Positions 22,176 to 33,191 of a stretch of 46,370 bases of DNA are shown here, piece by piece. The DNA comes from Pleurotus djamor. Lineage: Eukaryota > Basidiomycota > Agaricomycetes > Agaricales > Pleurotaceae. The notes below the pieces were generated by a model. The model was not told the origin of the DNA and did not search any database. It worked only from the letters and a program-made list of their open reading frames with translations. Location of the stretch: NCBI GenBank assembly GCA_029747585.1, contig JAPEVF010000349.1, positions 1 to 46,370 on the forward strand, read 5' to 3'. Position 1 is the stretch's first letter, and each line of letters starts with the position of its first letter. Made by a program: the position numbers and the translations under genes.

Positions 22176-23373
22176 CTAGTTGGCGAGGACAGAGGAGAAA
22201 ACTACGCCCGAGTCGTATGCGATATAGCCGGGACTCTCTGCCCAATAGAGGAATTCTAAGTCGAAACCACTCTCATGTAACACTTCATCTGTGGCATTCG
22301 CGAGGCCTTCGTTTCCAATGGGGACGCGCAGGCAGTTCTCCCCACCTATTCCGTGAAAACCGCCTTGGAAGACATTGTAACGTTCTCTTTCCCTGTCAGA
22401 GGAAATAATTTTCCAGAATCCATCTTCACGATACACCCGAAGATCATCGAAGGTGCGACATTCTGCAAGCAAACACAAAACGATATGTTTCTTCAAGGTT
22501 TCCCGTGCGAAGGGACAATATACGTGATGGGCTGAGACAAAGCTCATCAAACCAGCTGTTGTTAGATAACCTTAGTGAAACTTCGGAAAGTCACAAGGTA
22601 AGGAGACTCACTGGAAGTCGCGCCTAAAACCCCTGCAAGAGCGCTGATAGGGTTGACATAAACTTGAATCCTTTTGTTTGATGGAGTAAGGTACTGGAGA
22701 ACGACGATATTCGAGGTTGCGCCTGAAACGTCTTGAATCTGTTCGTCAGCGAACTTCTGTCGTAAAGCTTGAGGGGCACTTTTCATCACTACGCCTTGAT
22801 ATTCTGCTTCATCATCAAGTTTTGGTGCATAGCAAAGTGTGAAGGGCAATTCGGCAATTTTGTGCGTCAGAATGTCTTCAGCACTTTGCCCGGGATGATA
22901 AGGCATCTCTAGCGTGCATCCAGCGACTTCCATCCAATCAGTGACTTGACGATAGTCTTCGTGATACACATATAGCTCCAGTGCTTCGTCATCCGAACCC
23001 GCAAGGGTCCAGTCCAGAAGACGGAGGGCAAATAAACCACCAATGAGAAGACTAGTAGTGGACTGGAGTTGACGGAAAGATGATATATGTTCGTGAGGGA
23101 AGTACGCAGCAAGATGCCTCTCAATGTTCCGCTTCTTGGCTTCGTATCGCTTTATCAACGCATGCATAGTTCGACATGTCATGGACAACGCGATCAAACG
23201 CGTCATGGACAAACAACCGAAGATCTCTTCTTGAACATCGTATGAGTTGAGAACAGTCTCTACAAAACGGTGTTGCTCGAGGCGACTCTTGACATAGTAC
23301 AAGGGCTTCAAACGAACAATTAACTTGGTTATGGGAAGAAAAATAAGCTCACAGTTAGCGTTGAGTAGTACAT
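22176..23373 (-). CDS. Paralogue 1: F-box-like N-terminus plus degraded nucleotidyltransferase-like domain
   Basis: The main exon runs down from 23311 with an F-box-like start (LNSYDVQEEIFGCLSMTRLI, ALSMTCRTMHALIKRYE). The shared core follows: NIERHLAAYFPHEHISSFRQ, LQSTTSLLIGGLFALRLLDW and EALELYVYHEDYRQVTDWME. After a GTGAGT...ACAG intron, the C-terminal domain starts GLMSFVSAHHVYCPFARET and ends VVFSSVLAN (stop at 22176). A short first exon MYYSTLT from 23373 is possible but weak. The LIGG...ELYV segment corresponds to the nucleotidyltransferase GS...DLDLYV signature seen in paralogue 3, with both metal-binding Asp positions changed, so catalysis is unlikely. I recall similar genes as a large Agaricomycete family without known function. 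Confidence 0.7.
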
Positions 23374-23853
23374 GGTTTTCAACGAAGTCTCAGTTGCCCG
23401 GGAATCACGAGTAAACCTGGAAGGAAGACGCAACAAAGAGGATGGGGCCATCTTTGTACTTTGTACATTGAAGAACTATCCCTCTTATATACGCATAACT
23501 GCCTGTATGCTCGTCGCTCGGCTCTTGGACAGGACTATTGTAAGCGCCTTGGATAAACAATTTTCCTCATGAACACAGAGCAAGTGATTCATGCATGGAA
23601 CATATTTAGATCAATACGCAATGGGCGTCATCATGTTCCATTACCGGCTTCCACCAATCGCGCTTGGGAAGTTAGCCTCGAGGTGATTTATTAGTTATTT
23701 ATATGATTAAAGGTGTGATGTCATCTCTGTCACCATGAAAATATCGTCATGATTTCAAATGAGATACAAATTTCTGGACCGTAATGTACAAATTTATTTA
23801 TTCTTCTCCATGTTCAAACGATCTTGTCTTCGGATAGCAATGGACACCAAGAA
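23374..23853. other. Spacer between paralogues 1 and 2
   Basis: AT-richer 480 bp with the likely promoter of paralogue 1 and 3' UTR of paralogue 2. No gene seen. Confidence 0.4.
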
Positions 23854-25185
23854 CTATGCCTGTTGCGCGGTACCAGACGCTTCAGCGTTGGTGTTGACAG
23901 GAGGAATGTCCCTGATCGTTGTTAGCTTCGTTTCCTTTAGGAGTGAGGGAAGAACGTACCTGATGCACGAAATCTTGGCATCGGCAAACAATTGGCCGGT
24001 GAACACCAGCATGAACTTAGTCGTCTGTAGCTCGTAGTCGATGACGGAGGGTAGTAGCGATCCTATCCGTACCAAGGGGATGGACAACATGTTGCCAAGG
24101 CTGACTGCTCGTGGGCCTGGATAGAACAGGTTCATCTTACACGCCTCCATCCCGTTAGACAGAATCTTGTATCCGTACGACCGAAACTTCGCTCGGGCGT
24201 CACCTTGATAGACATCCTTGCTCTGGATAGCCAAACCAGTCCTGTCTACCACAGTCTCCCTAGGGAAAAAACTATAGCAACAATTTGCGGTGATCACGTT
24301 CATTAAAATAGCTAATAGAACGATAGTCAGTAAAAGTCCGCCGTGTATATGATAAGAAGAAACTTACTGCTGTGGAAATACGTGATAAGTGTCGTGATGG
24401 GACAGATAGACACGACGAGGTTGATCTTGGTGTGAAGCGGGGTGACAAAGTTGATAACAGCGTACACCACCTTGCTGGTGAACTGCACATTCCCTTGTGT
24501 ACAGGCAAGGCCGTCGTCCCGCACGAAGTAACGAGGACATCTGTCCTCGGCGCTCGTCATCGTCTGCATGTAGACGAGATGAATGGGGCAGCGGGGAAGT
24601 CCTTGCGGGTTAATGGGCGCGAACTTGTTGATAGAGTCGATAAAAGTTGTCTTCGCTCCCGTGGATGTGATTGCTACACAACCAATGCGTTCTAAACCGT
24701 ACCCGGCCGTCAGCGAGTAGTCCTTTTGGACATAAAGGTCGAGCTCGTGTCCGGCTTCGGAAACCATGGTCAAAAACGCCAGTGCCGAATAACCTGAAAT
24801 GACCATCCCAGTCTCGGTCTGAAGAGAACGGAACTCCTTGAACTTAGTCGGTAGGATATAATTGCGAAGGCAACGTTCGTGGGACCAGATGTACTCGTTA
24901 AAGTTCTCAACACTTGAGAGCTTCGAAATGGGCTTGGGCGGTACAGGAGCCGTGTTCTCTTTTGCGGATGATGGCGATGGGGAAGGCGTCTCTTCAGGAC
25001 TACAAGACGAAGAAGGCTCTTGTGGACTATCGCTACCATCAGTTGGCTCGCGCTACAAGATAATAGAATCAGCATCTGAGAACGTCGTTTTACTCAATGT
25101 GCATACATACCGGCGCATTGAGTCTACGGCTCCGTCGAGGCGTTCTGGACTTTCGCTTAGAATTACCACGTCTTGTGGCTGGCAT
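23854..25185 (-). CDS. Paralogue 2: nucleotidyltransferase-like protein with basic N-terminus
   Basis: The start is MPATRRGNSKRKSRTPRRSR (25185), an Arg/Lys-rich leader that could be a nuclear localisation signal, followed after an intron by a Ser/Pro/Glu linker. The core has CLRNYILPTKFKEFRSLQTE, TGMVISGYSALAFLTMVSEA and GHELDLYVQKD. A second domain contains YAVINFVTPLHTKINLVVSI and ITTLITYFHSS. After an intron, VMNVITANCCYSFFPRETVV begins the C-terminal domain (SYGYKILSNGMEACKMN). A final small exon gives DIPPVNTNAEASGTAQQA, stop at 23854. The domain order matches paralogues 1 and 3, but the F-box-like part is replaced by the basic leader. GY...ELD keeps one of two acidic positions exactly and the other as Glu. 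Function unknown. Confidence 0.7.
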
Positions 25186-25734
25186 CTGTTGAGCACATGT
25201 CTCACGTTAACGTCATGTCGCACATTGCGAATAGAGGGTAGTACCTTGATTGTCAGAGCTGTTTGAGGTCGCTGCGGTTCATCACCACAACGTACTCGCC
25301 TTTTATACATGAACACAACTTAACGGTCAAAATTCGACGAGTAAACCCCAAGTCAAGTGGATAGATGCAACATCATAGACTTTGACATTCAAGTCCATGC
25401 ATCGGGTCCAAAGATGATAAAGATAGAACACTGTGATATCACGGCAGATATGGTCGCATCCCATCGAGCATGAGCCATTCCCACATGTTGTAACGTGTGA
25501 CACAACGCCGTGAGGATGTCGACTTCTACTCTAGCTTCTGTTCTAGAATGGTGATATCAAGATCACAACAAATTTAGGTGGTGTCTTTCTCTGGACATGC
25601 GATACCCTTTTTGGTTTCCAAGACTAAGTTTCTCATGGCTTTATACACATCATCGACACTAAGGACTTTGATATACGAAAACAATCACAACTTTCCTCCA
25701 TTATCTGATGATCTTCCCGTAAGGACGTTATCAA
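25186..25734. other. Spacer between paralogues 2 and 3
   Basis: 549 bp with no coding potential seen; presumed promoter of paralogue 2 and 3' UTR of paralogue 3. Confidence 0.4.
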
Positions 25735-26952
25735 TCACTCTTCCTCCTGCTTGATACTAGTGTCAGATGAGGAGCTTCCATCCGATACTGGTACAATGCT
25801 AACGACAGTGCTGTGAATTTGTTACTAATTAGTCCTATATGTATGCAGATTTCGCAGCAACTTTACCTGTTATGAACAATGGACGGGTCTCCCGAGAACG
25901 CGTTGTCATATACAAGCGTGACAGGGACATTACGATATGCCAGGTCATAAGTGTTGTCCAACTCGGGCATCACGGGAAGCAAAGGGACGCGTAAGCATTG
26001 CGTCCCACCATACGTATGCGTCCCCTTGGGAAAGACGCCGCGCTCTTGGGCTTCTACTTCCGAACCAAGGTAACTCCATCCACGGCGGTAGTACTTCTTC
26101 AGCGCCAGCGTAGTCTTGTAATCTGGACGCTTAAACACTAGGCTGAGCTTCTTCTCGATGGTTTCCCGAGGGAACAAACAGTAACATGCTTCAGCCGTTA
26201 CGAAATTCATTACATGCGCTGAGGAACAGACTCGGAATCAATTAGGCATCCACACGGATAAAGTAGTTGACTTACTACTGTGAAATCGCAAGAGGGTGTC
26301 CATGACTCCAGATACGCATATGACCAACTGAATTCTTGACTTCTTTGGTGACATGAAGTCCATGACTTGGAGAATGTGAGGAGCAGAATAGTAGCGTCCA
26401 TCCACAAGTTCGGGACGTTGACCTGGACAAAGTTGCTTTTCGCCCATCAAGGCCTGTAGAGCTGCTTTCTGTTTATCGGAACCAGCATTGCGAACGTCTT
26501 CCAAACGAAGGTTCAGCACGTTCCAGAGTAGACGTTCGAAAATGGATAAGAAGTCGACTGGTTCAAATTTATGGTGTGGGATACACCCAGTGCTCTCCAG
26601 CCAGACGCCAACATATTCGGTGTTGATAACGTCCACGTAGAGATCCAAGTCATTGAAACTGTTGGACTCCGCTCTGAGAAAATTCAATACCGTTGATCCA
26701 GATATGACGAGACCCGAGATCGATTGCATGACGCGAGACCCGAGATCGATTGCATGACGCGAAACGCGGCAACGTGACGCTTGAAAAAATGTTGTTCTAG
26801 AAGCCGGTCGAAGGAATGGATATGGTTCTGGAAGACTTAACGCGAAGGTTATAGATGTACAACTCCCGAAGGGAATTGGACCTACTATCATTGTCAGGCG
26901 GAACCTCAGGTTGGGAATGCTCAGCCCACGATACGCTTGGCATACGCCACAT
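25735..26952 (-). pseudogene. Paralogue 3: nucleotidyltransferase-like gene, frameshifted by a 26-bp duplication
   Basis: The core and C-terminus are well preserved: GLVISGSTVLNFLRAESNSF then NDLDLYVDVINTEYVGVWLE, IQLVICVSGVMDTLLRFHSS, then after an intron VMNFVTAEACYCLFPRETIE, KKYYRRGWSYLG, and a last exon STVVSIVPVSDGSSSSDTSI ending KQEEE (stop TGA at 25735-25737). GS...DLDLYV is the intact signature of the nucleotidyltransferase fold. Upstream, HSFDRLLEQHFFKRHVAAFR aligns without gaps to paralogue 1 (RNIERHLAAYFPHEHISSFR), but it is in a different frame from the core because 26 bp are duplicated between them (26709-26760). The current frame stays open from 26891 but reads unrelated residues there. 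A start at 26952 (MWRMPSVSWAEHSQPE) is possible. It could be an assembly artefact, in which case the gene is intact. Confidence 0.65.
26709..26760 (-). repeat. Exact 26-bp tandem duplication inside paralogue 3
   Basis: Copies at 26709-26734 and 26735-26760 are identical (plus strand begins GAGACCCGAGATCGATTGCA). The length is not a multiple of three, so the second copy shifts the frame. Removing one copy restores homology to paralogues 1 and 2 across the join (FRVMQSISGLVISGS compared with FRSLQTETGMVISGY). Confidence 0.85.
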
Positions 26953-27263
26953 CTACGATGATTGTTATCAGTGTCTTACACGGTGTGTACTGCGCAAACA
27001 AACTTGACGAAGTAGAAGTTGTTCAAGTTGTTGATAACTCAAGGCGGGTACGCAGCGCGTGTCTTAGTGAACGGCGGTGATAGTCCTTGAACACCGCTGA
27101 GAACTCAATTCCTTTATACTTTATGGGAGAGGGTATCGGTCAACCTGGTTACAGCCATGAAGGAGGCTACACACCAGCTTGCGTCAGGGCATGGGTTACA
27201 GAGCTAGATATGACGCATATAAGGTAACTAGATGGATAAATGGGAAGGAAGAGATAAGTCGAC

Positions 27264-27590
27264 CTGAATTAATATTTATTTTATGTGTATGGCGTATTCA
27301 CGGCTATGACGGACGCTGGCGTCATCTTCCTCAGCCTGCGTAGATACACGTCATGGATTTTGAGAACGCTCCGCCTCAGGTGAGATCTCGTTTTACGCGT
27401 ATGAACCAGGAAGGAACATAAAGAGAATTAAAATAGATTATTATTTATTTTACATGCATGGGCATATCCGCGGCTATGACGGACGTTGGCATCATATTCC
27501 TAAGCCTGTGTACGCGTCATAGATCTTGAGCAACCTCCGTCGAGTGATGTCCGACTATACGGGTATGAACTCATTAGGAATCAACAGATA
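27264..27590. repeat. Two diverged ~170-bp tandem units
   Basis: Each unit has a TATTTATTTTA-like start, then CGGCTATGACGGACG (27300 and 27470), AGCCTG, CGTCAT and a terminal TATGAAC. The period is about 170 bp. A third partial start may lie near 27590. Noncoding. Confidence 0.65.
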
Positions 27591-27612
27591 AGCTAATCTG
27601 AATTTACATGTA

Positions 27613-27912
27613 TCATTTTTTTTCCTCGTTTAGCGTTGTCCGGGATTTCCCCCATGTAGACGTCCTACTATCTATGGTACCTACGAAGCTTGTATGTAGA
27701 GGACTAAATACATGATGCCCAGCGCCCCTTCTTGACCCAGGATCCTCGCGCCCAGCAGACGGAAAGGTCTCGCAGCCTTGTTCCCCCTGCTGTCCGACAA
27801 CGGAAACGTCATTGCTTGGACTCCTGTTTGGAGAGTGGTAGCCAGCCGGGCACGGGCAGGTACGATTTGTGTCGTTGGTGGCATCAAGTCTCCGCTATTA
27901 TGTGCCCATCCC
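27613..27912 (-). repeat. ~300-bp dispersed repeat with A-rich tail, copy B (inverted)
   Basis: Reverse-complement partner of the repeat at 21503-21806. On the minus strand it starts GGGCACATAATAGCGGAGAC and ends AACGCTAAACGAGGAAAAAA. With copy A it brackets the three-paralogue array in opposite orientations, about 5.8 kb apart. Confidence 0.75.
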
Positions 27913-28303
27913 GTTGAGGAAGCCAGCGGGTGGCTACCCGATCAAGGAAATTCAGATGGATGTTAGAGTCGTACCTGTAGGAGACAGAGTGACAGTTAGT
28001 AGTCTCTCCCCCGCCCTCGAAAAGGTCACACGTTGCCGTGACATGCATCATTATTACTTTACGTCCTTAGCGTGTCCGTTACGGACGGACGCTCACATCA
28101 CCACCTCAAGGTTACACGTGAACCATAAAGTTCAAGGACATGTGCAATCCAGGGCGATGAGTTAGAAATGGATGGATAAGGAACGCCAGTGAAATACATC
28201 ATCAATTTCTCAGAACTTCGATACATTTGCTCAACCTACTTTATACGCCTCAACCACTACGATTGGAATATACCTTTGTCAGGAATGGGTGTAAGGACAA
28301 CAC

Positions 28304-30010
28304 CTAAGCAGATCGGTGTCGCTTCGGTGCACGGAAATCATCTACCTCCCCGTTTTCCTCAATCTTCCTTTCTGTTTCTTGTCCAGGCACAGTCACACCC
28401 GGAACATACCGCATATGAACTGGCTCGTCTGACTCTGCTAAGACCCGAAGCTTCTTCAACTTGACGGTGTAGAACTGTGGAGTTGGAAGTAATTATTGTA
28501 CATACTAAACAGTCAAACAGGAATGTACCTTCCGTTTTTCCCTTTGACTCACGTAACAAGAGAGCGCGACATTAACAACGACGAGAGTGCCTGTTCGTAA
28601 TTTGTCGTAGGTCTGCCAAGGTGGAATTAAGTTGTTGTTGACGTCATAGAAGTTCTGTTGAGCGAGTTTGTTCTTTTGGAGTTTGAAATAAGGTCCGCCA
28701 TAGTCACTGAGACAAGAAGGATCATAAAATGCCCCCTCGCGCACTTCATCTGTTTTGACTGATAATATTAAGCATTACCTCATGTGGGAGAAAGTCGAAG
28801 CAGACTCACGCCAAGGGGTGCTCTCGTGTCCATTGCCCATCGTAACGTCTTCTGCCTCTAACTTCCTATCGTGGTAGGATCGAAAGTTCATCATGTGCGG
28901 AGGGGGCTTGAACCTGAATCAGTTTACGGCACATGCAATATCAAAGTAGTAACACACTGCATAAATCCTTGGCGTAGATATGATGATACCATCAGCTGCA
29001 TTATCTCGGTCGGCGGACGTTGAACGAATCCATTTGTAGGTTCTCCATTCCTACAGTATCTCATTCAGTCACCAAGATGCAATTTCATACTTGCAAAAGA
29101 AAACCTACATCATCGTCAACCTTCTGAGCCACACTAATCACCGTCTCCAAAAGTCTGATCTGCTCTCCGAAAAAGTGGTGCAAAGCGGGTGGGGCCAGCG
29201 ACGGGCGCCGCAACACTAAAATATTCTTACATTTCGATTCGTCCGTTAAAAACTTGAAGTTCTGCAAGCGGTTCAACAACATGAAGAAACGTTGCCTGAT
29301 AGAATACTCACATCTGTCGATGGACCTGTAAAATGATTACCCTTCGCAGATAGCACAGTGCCTTCATCAGGCGACGCGATTTCACCGAAGCAAGTAAAAA
29401 TCGCAAGAGAGCCATTTTCCCGGATAAACGCGACTTCCCGTGGAGTAGTCAAGGAGAGAAAGTGTTGCCGGAACTTTGCCGTTGCGAGATACATAGCCGG
29501 TGACTTGGTTAAGAAAAGTTTGGTTAGTAACTGGTGGTAAGCACCATCTAAAGAGGGAAGTTATGAGATTTGGGAAGGAAGATCCAGAAACATCAAGGAA
29601 ATACCCTTCAAAAAACGTTCCCGTAAGAGGTCACTCTGCTCAGGGTACCTTTCGACGACTGCAACCTCATCCAAGGGTGTGAACATGAACGAGCCAGAAG
29701 GGTTGTGCACTGTGGTCAATTTCTGCGCGGCATCTGTTTCATGATCATCAACGTTCATCACTGAATTATCTTCTTCGGTTTCGGGTGCGGAGACTGTCTT
29801 TGAAGAATCAGAGTCCATCTTCGGGGCGAAGGCCTCGGTACGCGTCTCATTGGCAGACTCCATGACCTCTTGAGTTACACTGTGGTGCGGACCTGAATTA
29901 CTTGAGGACTTGTCTTCTCTGTTGGATACATGCTCCATTGGAGGCGACGGGGCACAACTTTCGGACATAGAGGGCTTGGAGGAAGCTTTCTTCGAAGGAT
30001 TACGCGGCAT
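28304..30010 (-). CDS. Unrecognised multi-exon protein of a dispersed basidiomycete type
   Basis: Start MPRNPSKKASSKPSMSESCA at 30010; stop TAG after FRAPKRHRSA (28304-28306). About seven exons join in frame. The N-terminal ~140 residues are Ser/Glu/Asp-rich and disordered. Folded blocks follow: LLTKLFLTKSPAMYLATAKF, FLSLTTPREVAFIRENGSLA, LNRLQNFKFLTDESKCKNIL, EWRTYKWIRSTSADRDNAAD, then GIIISTPRIYAVFKPPPHMM, YDPSCLSDYGGPYFKL, IPPWQTYDKLRTGTLVVVNV and KFYTVKLKKLRVLAESDEPV. The C-terminal beta-rich part (TYDKLRTGTLVVVNVALSCY) recurs in many Agaricomycete proteins I recall only as hypothetical. It may be carried by repeats, given its neighbourhood. No enzymatic motif seen. Confidence 0.6.
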
Positions 30011-30593
30011 ACTCTTCAACTACGGCCTGTCATTTTACCGGATTCATCGCCACCCTTATAAGCTAAGAAGTAAATCAATGACGTCATTCAATCACGCAAC
30101 GTGGCTACTTCAGCTTACATCCAGGAATAATTAATAATTGCTAATTCAAAATACCAATGAGATTATTGTGATAACTGCACTGCGTAACCTTACATGTAGC
30201 TCATAGATTTTTTAAACCGTAATCCGTACGTTTTCTATGCCTATGGATACGTCTATGGAAAGTGCATGTGACGCCGTGAATTGCCGGCGATCCTTTCCCT
30301 AAAACTACATCATCGAGTAGTCTCATGACGCAAATTCTATCTCGTCCGCGGGGGAGTGAGAATGACCGCCTTACCATCAATACTCATGTCTTCACGTATG
30401 GCATTCAAACGGCATTGCTAACGAGAAACAGCTTCTCAATAGACGGTGATTAAATCGTGCAATCTCTACCCCAATTCGCTTCCTGATGATGGGTACCTTC
30501 TTGACAATGTTCTAGAGTGTTCAACACGTTATCACATCGTAGCCGGAAGCAATCATCATAATCAGGCACGGATTTCGAACATGGGTGCTTCAG
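30011..30593. other. Intergenic region between two divergent unknown genes
   Basis: Probable shared promoter space; no frame with protein character seen. Confidence 0.35.
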
Positions 30594-31313
30594 ATGAGTG
30601 GTTCTAGAAAGTGTCCCATCCTTGGAGCTAGAGACATCAAGAAAAGCCTCAAGCTTACAGTCACCCAAAATCGAGGAATCTTCTGGTGCATCACACTACA
30701 GGAACGCAACGCAACACAGAGTAACAAGATGGTATATATACTCTCATAGACACGCAACATTACCATAGCATCCATCAATGAGCAGCCTCACACCGGTGCT
30801 AGAACTTGGTGACCACCATATACACACCTATCCACGGGATCGAACTAACTGTCGTAACAGTCAGCGAGAACATCCCCTGGTCGTGGCGTATGTTACCCAC
30901 TGCCGCCGATAAGACTCAATATATCCTCATGATCCGCCGTAAGCCACTCAGCAGGACCTTGACGTCATACCGATACTGAATACGTTCTCAACGGCAGACG
31001 ACACATTCCAAGTGCCTGTGTATGAGGTATCCACCAATTGCGATATCTCTATTGCAGAGCATCGGATCCGGTACTATATTAAACATTTCGCCCAAGCTCT
31101 TAACATCTGTGACGGTGAGAAAGGTTCGTGGTTCACTAACATTGCCTTACGGGATATAGGCTAATCGTCGCAGCCCCTTTCGCTGGTAAAAACGCCAAGA
31201 AGTATCGTTTCTGGTGTGATACCGACCACATCCTCATAATCGCAGACGGAAAAGAGAATGATAATAACGCCACATTGTGTTACATGGAGATCACGTTACA
31301 AAGCCCCGCTTAA
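30594..31313 (+). CDS. Unrecognised four-exon protein, ~180 aa
   Basis: Found by joining exons too short to stand out alone: 30594-30731, 30803-30938, 30998-31123 and 31174-31313. All junctions use GT-AG (or TAG/CAG acceptors) and phases agree. The protein starts MSGSRKCPILGARDIKKSLK and continues LTVTQNRGIFWCITLQERNA, TTIYTPIHGIELTVVTVSEN, PWSWRMLPTAADKTQYILMI, TFQVPVYEVSTNCDISIAEH, YYIKHFAQALNICDGEK and KKYRFWCDTDHILIIADGKE, ending CYMEITLQSPA and TAA. Mixed alpha/beta, no signal peptide, no motif recognised. It is head-to-head with the unknown gene to its left and ends 180 bp from the truncated helicase. An upstream exon is possible because a CAG acceptor precedes the ATG. Confidence 0.5.
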
Positions 31314-31493
31314 CTACACAGTTATGGTATCACGTGATAGGTTGATATTTCGTAGGCGTAGTGGATACAAGAAAGTAAAATAGCCTTCTAATGGCTATGT
31401 TCGGCCGAATACAAGATTGATCCCCGAGAGATTCGCTTAATAAAAAAAANCACCGGTGACCGGCACCGCACACCTCCCAATACAGACTTCAGG

Positions 31494-33091
31494 TCATTTC
31501 CCTGGCCTCAAGCATCGCAGCATCGCTAACGTAGTCTCTGATTCTCTCTGCTCCTCTTCCGTCCCATACTTGCACAACGTCTCCAACCGTAACATGTTCA
31601 AACGCTCAATTTCCAGTCGTCTGTCTTGCGAGGGATGACACCGTAATTTCTTGATATCGAACGGTCGCAATATCAACAACCCTTCTAAAGACTTCACCCT
31701 TGACAACATCACATAGACACTCTCAGTCCCTTTACATGAAGCGATGTCAATGACAGCTTTAGTCAGAGTCATGCCTTCCGATTTATGTGCGGTGAAAGCG
31801 AAACCAGGCATGAGACTGACTTGCCGGCGCTTCAGCGTACATTGCTTATGCATGAACGGATGATGAAACGTTAGATCTGTCTCCTCAGGGAATACTGGCA
31901 CTTCGCCTACATCAAACCCTGGGATGTGCACCGACGAACCCAGAAGATGCACTGTACAGGCCGTCACGACACGTTCTCCGTATGAATTGACTTTGTAATA
32001 AATTTGTTTCAAATTCCCCAAGGTACCGTTTGCCACGCCATGTTCAACAGCGTAGTTGTGACAAATCATCACCGGCATACCCTCTACCAAAGGGATCTTT
32101 CCCATTCGCTGTTTTGCACGGCCCGAATCAAGGCAGAACAGGTATTCACGAAGATCAGGATAAGTCACTGACACGCCTGAAAGATAATCTTCCGCATAAT
32201 ACCAGTGACAGGCCTTCTTATGTTTCCGCGCATAGGACGTCGTAAGGGCAATATTCAAGGCGTCCTTCATCGCATTGGAGTACACCACTATAGGTGCGTC
32301 AGACCACTCTGTCGACAGAACGTTGGGAGGTATCCGATCAACGAGCCGGTCATTAAGACACGCATAATCATCATCCGTGCCTCTTCCCTCTCTGACTCGG
32401 TCTAGCAACGATATAAAAACCGAGCTTCCTGGACCCGATTGCCTCATGATCTCCTTCAGTTCCACAACACAATCTACATCTAACCACAACATCCTTCCCA
32501 TAGCTGTCGGATTGTCGGAGTGTGCATCCCGTTTACGTTTCTTACTTATTGGCTTACTTGTAGTCGGCGTATCAACTTGCGTGAATAAACTGACTTGGCG
32601 CACAGGCGGAAGCTGAGCAAAGTCACCGCAAAAGATGATGTTAACGCCGCCAAAAGGGAGCTCACAGCCCTTGGCCGCTATTAACCCTTCACTGATGTCG
32701 TAAAGCAAGGAGCAACCAATCATAGACACTTCATCAATCAACAAATAATCCACGACTTCCCATCGAGCCATGATTCTCCTTCGCGTCCTTGCACTCATTT
32801 TTCGACGCTTTTTGGCATCCTTGCCCAGACCCATAAGCGCATGAATAGTTGAACCTCCAATATGCATGGCCGCCACTCCCGTGAAGGCTCCAAGTAAAAA
32901 TCGACCTTCTTGTCCACGTCGCGCGAAAAATGTAGTCAACGCATGGATAACGCGAGATTTGCCTGTTCCACCATGGCCCATGATGAACATTTTGAGTTGT
33001 TCAGAGAGATTTTGGATAGAATGTGTTGCAACAATCCGAAACGACCGTCTCTGTTCTATGTTCAATGAAAATTCACGTTCCACCGCTACCA
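31494..33091 (-). pseudogene. Pif1-type helicase domain of a Helitron-like element, 5'-truncated
   Basis: SF1 DNA helicase, superfamily Pif1/RRM3, of the kind found at the C-terminus of Helitron Rep-helicases. Visible: EREFSLNIEQRRSFRIVATH (Q-motif region), MGHGGTGKSRVIHAL (Walker A), GAFTGVAAMHIGGSTIHALM (Ia), YLLIDEVSMIG (Walker B, DEVS), GDFAQLPPV (motif III), PGFAFTAHKSEGMTLTKAVI (motif V region) and YVMLSRVKSLEGLLIL (motif VI). Motifs I-VI are uninterrupted by stops. The reading frame runs without break into the terminal repeat of the adjacent element, so nothing of the N-terminal Rep nuclease or the Helitron middle region remains. The cut falls at 33091/33092. No Helitron 3' hairpin/CTRR end was identified downstream. 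It cannot encode a full transposase. Confidence 0.82.
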
Positions 33092-33191
33092 CAGTAATCC
33101 CTGCTATTTCAATCAACAGTAATACAGGGCTTGCTATACCTCCGATGTTGATTTTTAACAGCAACCTGCTGTATCAACATAAGAGCAGCAA
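33092..33191 (+). repeat. Left terminal inverted repeat (100 bp)
   Basis: Begins CAGTAATCCCTGC and ends AAGAGCAGCAA. It differs from the right copy at four positions. The helicase fragment reads into it in frame. Confidence 0.88.
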
